Assembly (NCBI GenBank): GCA_038318085.1
Contig: JBBQBV010000171.1
Coordinates: 1 to 7,258, forward strand
DNA length: 7,258 nt
Source: DATLGB01 sp038318085
GTDB taxonomy: Bacteria; Actinomycetota; Thermoleophilia; Solirubrobacterales; Solirubrobacteraceae
Reading direction: 5' to 3'
Positions within the stretch are counted from its first letter, which is position 1. Every line of letters begins with the position of its first letter. Of the stretch, positions 5,099 to 7,258 are shown piece after piece. A program made the position numbers and the translations under genes. The notes beneath the pieces were generated by a model. The model had not been told where the DNA came from, made no database searches, and saw only the letters and a program-made list of their open reading frames with translations.

Positions 5099-5859
5099 AG
5101 GGGTTGCCTTCCGGCTCGGACGGTGACGGCGAGGGCGGCGATGGCGGGGGCGAGGAACAGCAGCGCGAGGGTCGCCGCGACCTGCGGGTCGGCACCGACG
5201 AACGGCAGCAGCACGACCGGGAGCATCGGCCGGCCGGCGCCGACGGCCAGGCTCGAGCCGTAGTCGCTCCAGGAGACCAGGAAGCCGAGAAGCGCTGCGG
5301 CGACGATCGTCGGTGCGGCGGAGGGCAGCGTCACCCACGCCAGTCGCCGCAGCGGCGTGAGTCCGCTGACGCTGCCCATCTCCTCGACCGCGGTCAGGCG
5401 CGGTCCGAATCCGGCGAGCAGGACGACCGTGACGTAGGGCAGCACAAACGTCAGATGGGCCGCGACCAGGGCGGCGATGGTGCCGTCCAGGCCGAGCCGG
5501 ATGAGCCACTCGGTCAGACCGCTGCCCACTGCGTAGCTGGGCACGAGCAGAGGCATGGCGAGCAGCAGGAAGACGGGGGCGGGGTGACGCAGCCGCCGCT
5601 CGCCGAGCACCCGCGCCGCCGGCCAGCCGACCAGAAGCGCGACGGTCACCGTCACCAGCGCGACGATCAGCGAGTTCGTGAACGCCGTTGCCGTGTCACC
5701 GGAGAACGCGATGCGCACGCCGCGCAGCCCGAGGCGCTGCGGCACGATCGCGGGCGCGCGCCAGACGTCGGCGAACGCGCGGACGATCAAGGCCAGGAGC
5801 GGCAGGGCGACGAGCGCTGCGATCGTCGGTGCGCGTGCTTGGCGGGAACGCTCAGCCAC
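5095..5859 (-). CDS. ABC importer permease 2
   Basis: A 254-residue integral membrane protein of the binding-protein-dependent transport family (BPD_transp_1). About six hydrophobic segments are visible, near residues 11-31, 62-86, 94-112, 128-150, 182-200 and 226-246. The coupling loop that contacts the ATPase reads E-E-M-G-S-V-S-G (159-166) and closes with 'WVTLP' (175-179). The EAA motif is weak but its conserved glycine is present. The GTG at 5859 overlaps the upstream permease stop by eight bases and has a GGA eight bases before it. A GTG at 5880 would add seven residues and is the alternative start, with no better ribosome binding site. It overlaps the ATPase start by four bases, so the subunits are translationally coupled. 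Confidence 0.9.
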   Translation of the reverse strand: MAERSRQARAPTIAALVALPLLALIVRAFADVWRAPAIVPQRLGLRGVRIAFSGDTATAFTNSLIVALVTVTVALLVGWPAARVLGERRLRHPAPVFLLLAMPLLVPSYAVGSGLTEWLIRLGLDGTIAALVAAHLTFVLPYVTVVLLAGFGPRLTAVEEMGSVSGLTPLRRLAWVTLPSAAPTIVAAALLGFLVSWSDYGSSLAVGAGRPMLPVVLLPFVGADPQVAATLALLFLAPAIAALAVTVRAGRQPL

Positions 5860-6670
5860 CTTGCGGATCCCGGGCGGCACGGACCGCGACGGCGGCCAGC
5901 AGCATCGACGTCAGCGCGCTCAGCAGCAGCGCCGCCGAGGCCGTGCTCTGACCGGCGATGAGGTCCGCGTGCGTCGCCTGCAGCGCGTACTCGGCGACGG
6001 TGGGTGGATAGGACGGTCCCAGCGCCAGGGGCACCTCGAACGCGCCCAGCGCGTAGGCGAACACGACGATCGATCCGACGACCAGCGGCCCGCGAACGGT
6101 CGGCCAGGTCACCCAGCGCAGGCGCTGGGTCGGCGAGACGCCGAGCGCGGCGGCGGCCTCGTCGCGCTCGCGATGACCTTGCCCCATGGAGGCCAGCAGC
6201 AGCAGGACCAGGAAGGGCGCTTCCTTGTAGACATAGACGAGTACGATCCCCAGTCCGGCGCGGTCGCGCACCAGCGTGAACGGCAGCCCGCCGAGGAGCC
6301 GCTCGGCCAGGCCGCCCGGTGCCAGCCACAGAACCGCGACGCTGGCGACGAGCAGATGCGGGACGGGGACCGGGAGAGCGAGCAGCGCCCGAACCCGGGT
6401 GCCGCTGCGGCGTGCGGCCATCGCCACGGCCAGAGCCACGAGCGCGGCCACCAGGGTGCTGAGGGCTGCGGTGCGCAGCGTGAAGGTCACGGCGTCCGCG
6501 AAGCCGGGATCGCCGAGCAGCGCCCGCCAGGCGTGCAGCGTCGCGTGGCCGCCGAGCGGGAGCACGCTCGTGCGCACCGTCCCGGCGAGTGCGCCGCCGA
6601 ACAGGACGATGATCGTCAGCGCCGCGGGAGCCAGCAGCACGCCGTTCCGCACGCGTGGCCGGCGGAGCAC
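5852..6670 (-). CDS. ABC importer permease 1
   Basis: A 272-residue integral membrane permease of the BPD_transp_1 type. It has hydrophobic segments near residues 10-30, 60-86, 96-117, 138-161, 196-215 and 243-264. It carries a textbook coupling loop: E-A-A-A-A-L-G (171-177), then thirteen residues on to W-P (189-190). The two permeases probably form a heterodimer around the ATPase pair. In E. coli the comparable YnjC is, to my recollection, one long protein with two such halves; here they are separate genes. The GTG start at 6670 lies 14 nt after the stop of the binding-protein gene. No strong ribosome binding site is visible, so coupling to the upstream gene is likely. Confidence 0.9.
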   Translation of the reverse strand: MLRRPRVRNGVLLAPAALTIIVLFGGALAGTVRTSVLPLGGHATLHAWRALLGDPGFADAVTFTLRTAALSTLVAALVALAVAMAARRSGTRVRALLALPVPVPHLLVASVAVLWLAPGGLAERLLGGLPFTLVRDRAGLGIVLVYVYKEAPFLVLLLLASMGQGHRERDEAAAALGVSPTQRLRWVTWPTVRGPLVVGSIVVFAYALGAFEVPLALGPSYPPTVAEYALQATHADLIAGQSTASAALLLSALTSMLLAAVAVRAARDPQGG

Positions 6671-6684
6671 TGCGGGAACCGCGG

Positions 6685-7258
6685 CTATCGGAGGATCTCC
6701 TGCCTCCAGCGCCGCTCCAGCGGCGCGACCCGCCCGGCGGGCAGTTCAGGCACGGTCCGTCCGTAATCACGCAGGACATATCGGCTGGCCGCGGCCCCGC
6801 TGAACAGCCTCGCGCTGGCGCCGAGCCGGTGGCGGTCGAGCACGGTCGGATTACCCAAGGAGTCCGAAGCGAGCTTGGCCGCCTGCAGGCGCGGGCTGAG
6901 CAGCAGATTGGCCACGACCTGCGCGCCGGCCTGATGGGCGGCGGCGGCGGGGATCGTCACGAACGAGGTGTTCTGCAGCGTGCCGCCTCCGAGGAGGAAC
7001 GGCCGGGCCGATCCAGGGAGCTCGCCCTTGCGCACCCCGGAGCTCACGAACGATGAGTCGTAGGACATCGCGAAGTCGACCTTGCCGTCACCGAACAGCG
7101 TGCGGAGCTCGGCCTCGGACTTCGGGTACGTGGTGCCATGGCGATAGAGATACGGCTTGAGCTCCTTGAGGTAGGCGAACGCTGCGTTCTCGCCCCGCGC
7201 CGCCACGACTTGGCGCACGAACGCCGAGCCCGTGAAGTCGGGGGGAGCGGGATAGGTG
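6685..7258 (-). CDS. ABC importer solute-binding protein, YnjB-like (partial, 5' end outside)
   Basis: The C-terminal 190 residues of an extracellular or lipoprotein solute-binding protein; the frame stays open to the window edge. It contains 'YPAPPDFTGSAFVRQV' near the visible start, a 'DFAMSYDSSFVSSGV' segment typical of the ligand cleft, 'FVTIPAAAAHQAGAQVVANLLLSP' and 'LGNPTVLDRHRL'. These features recall the YnjB group (COG4134) of the extracellular solute-binding superfamily, whose ligand I do not know. A GTG at 7218 is an internal codon rather than the start, because homologous-looking sequence continues upstream of it. The gene is the first visible one of the importer operon and is followed after 14 nt by permease 1. 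The solute-binding assignment is firm; the YnjB subgroup is from memory of family motifs and is moderate. Confidence 0.85.
   Translation of the reverse strand, partial: TYPAPPDFTGSAFVRQVVAARGENAAFAYLKELKPYLYRHGTTYPKSEAELRTLFGDGKVDFAMSYDSSFVSSGVRKGELPGSARPFLLGGGTLQNTSFVTIPAAAAHQAGAQVVANLLLSPRLQAAKLASDSLGNPTVLDRHRLGASARLFSGAAASRYVLRDYGRTVPELPAGRVAPLERRWRQEILR

Noticed and set aside
4112..5509. ABC ATPase frame extended upstream to 5509 (465 codons)
   Set aside because: The extra 137 residues are Arg/Pro-rich, overlap the permease gene in another frame and precede the normal N-terminus of an ABC ATPase. The GTGA overlap and ribosome binding site support 5098.
5104..5961. Long open frame on the plus strand (285 codons) opposite the permease genes, and a similar one at 5678-6766 (362 codons)
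   Set aside because: Both translate to low-complexity Arg/Gln/Gly/Asp-rich sequence with no domain, and lie antisense to permeases with clear membrane segments and EAA loops. They are by-products of high GC content.

Overview
This is a high-GC bacterial window with dense gene packing, frequent GTG starts and Ala/Arg/Gly-rich proteins. It looks actinobacterial. The lysine/glutamine/arginine-rich cytoplasmic tail followed by one membrane anchor in the TlpA-like protein resembles proteins of the Thermoleophilia (Solirubrobacter-like lineages), but this assignment is an impression from composition and style. No rRNA, tRNA, CRISPR array or mobile element is visible.

Layout. Positions 1-36 may hold the last codons of a plus-strand gene. 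From 43 to 3074 four genes lie on the minus strand, in transcription order: a universal-stress-protein-like gene (2682-3074), a two-dinucleotide-fold disulfide oxidoreductase related to mercuric reductase and dihydrolipoamide dehydrogenase (1147-2595), a DUF427 protein (773-1063) and a membrane-anchored TlpA/ResA-type thioredoxin (43-735). A divergent intergenic region (3075-3285) separates them from two plus-strand genes: a DsrE-family protein with a CxxC motif (3286-3642) and, one base after its stop, a glutaredoxin-like protein with a C-terminal extension (3644-4096). Convergent to these, 4112-7258 on the minus strand holds an ABC importer operon. It encodes a solute-binding protein (C-terminal half only, running off the window end), two inner-membrane permeases and a TOBE-containing ATPase. 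The three permease and ATPase junctions are a 14-nt gap, a short overlap and a 4-nt GTGA overlap.

How it fits together. The left two thirds is a thiol/sulfur redox neighbourhood: a thioredoxin-fold protein outside the membrane, a glutaredoxin-like protein, a DsrE-type possible sulfur carrier and a flavin disulfide reductase. The importer looks like the YnjB/YnjC/YnjD group, whose substrate is not settled as far as I know. The most notable non-coding observation is a shared 18-bp element, GCACGTGA-N4-TGACCC, found once upstream of the stress-protein gene and once upstream of the flavoprotein gene, in the same orientation. It suggests common control. The importer ATPase also has proline where the Q-loop glutamine is expected.
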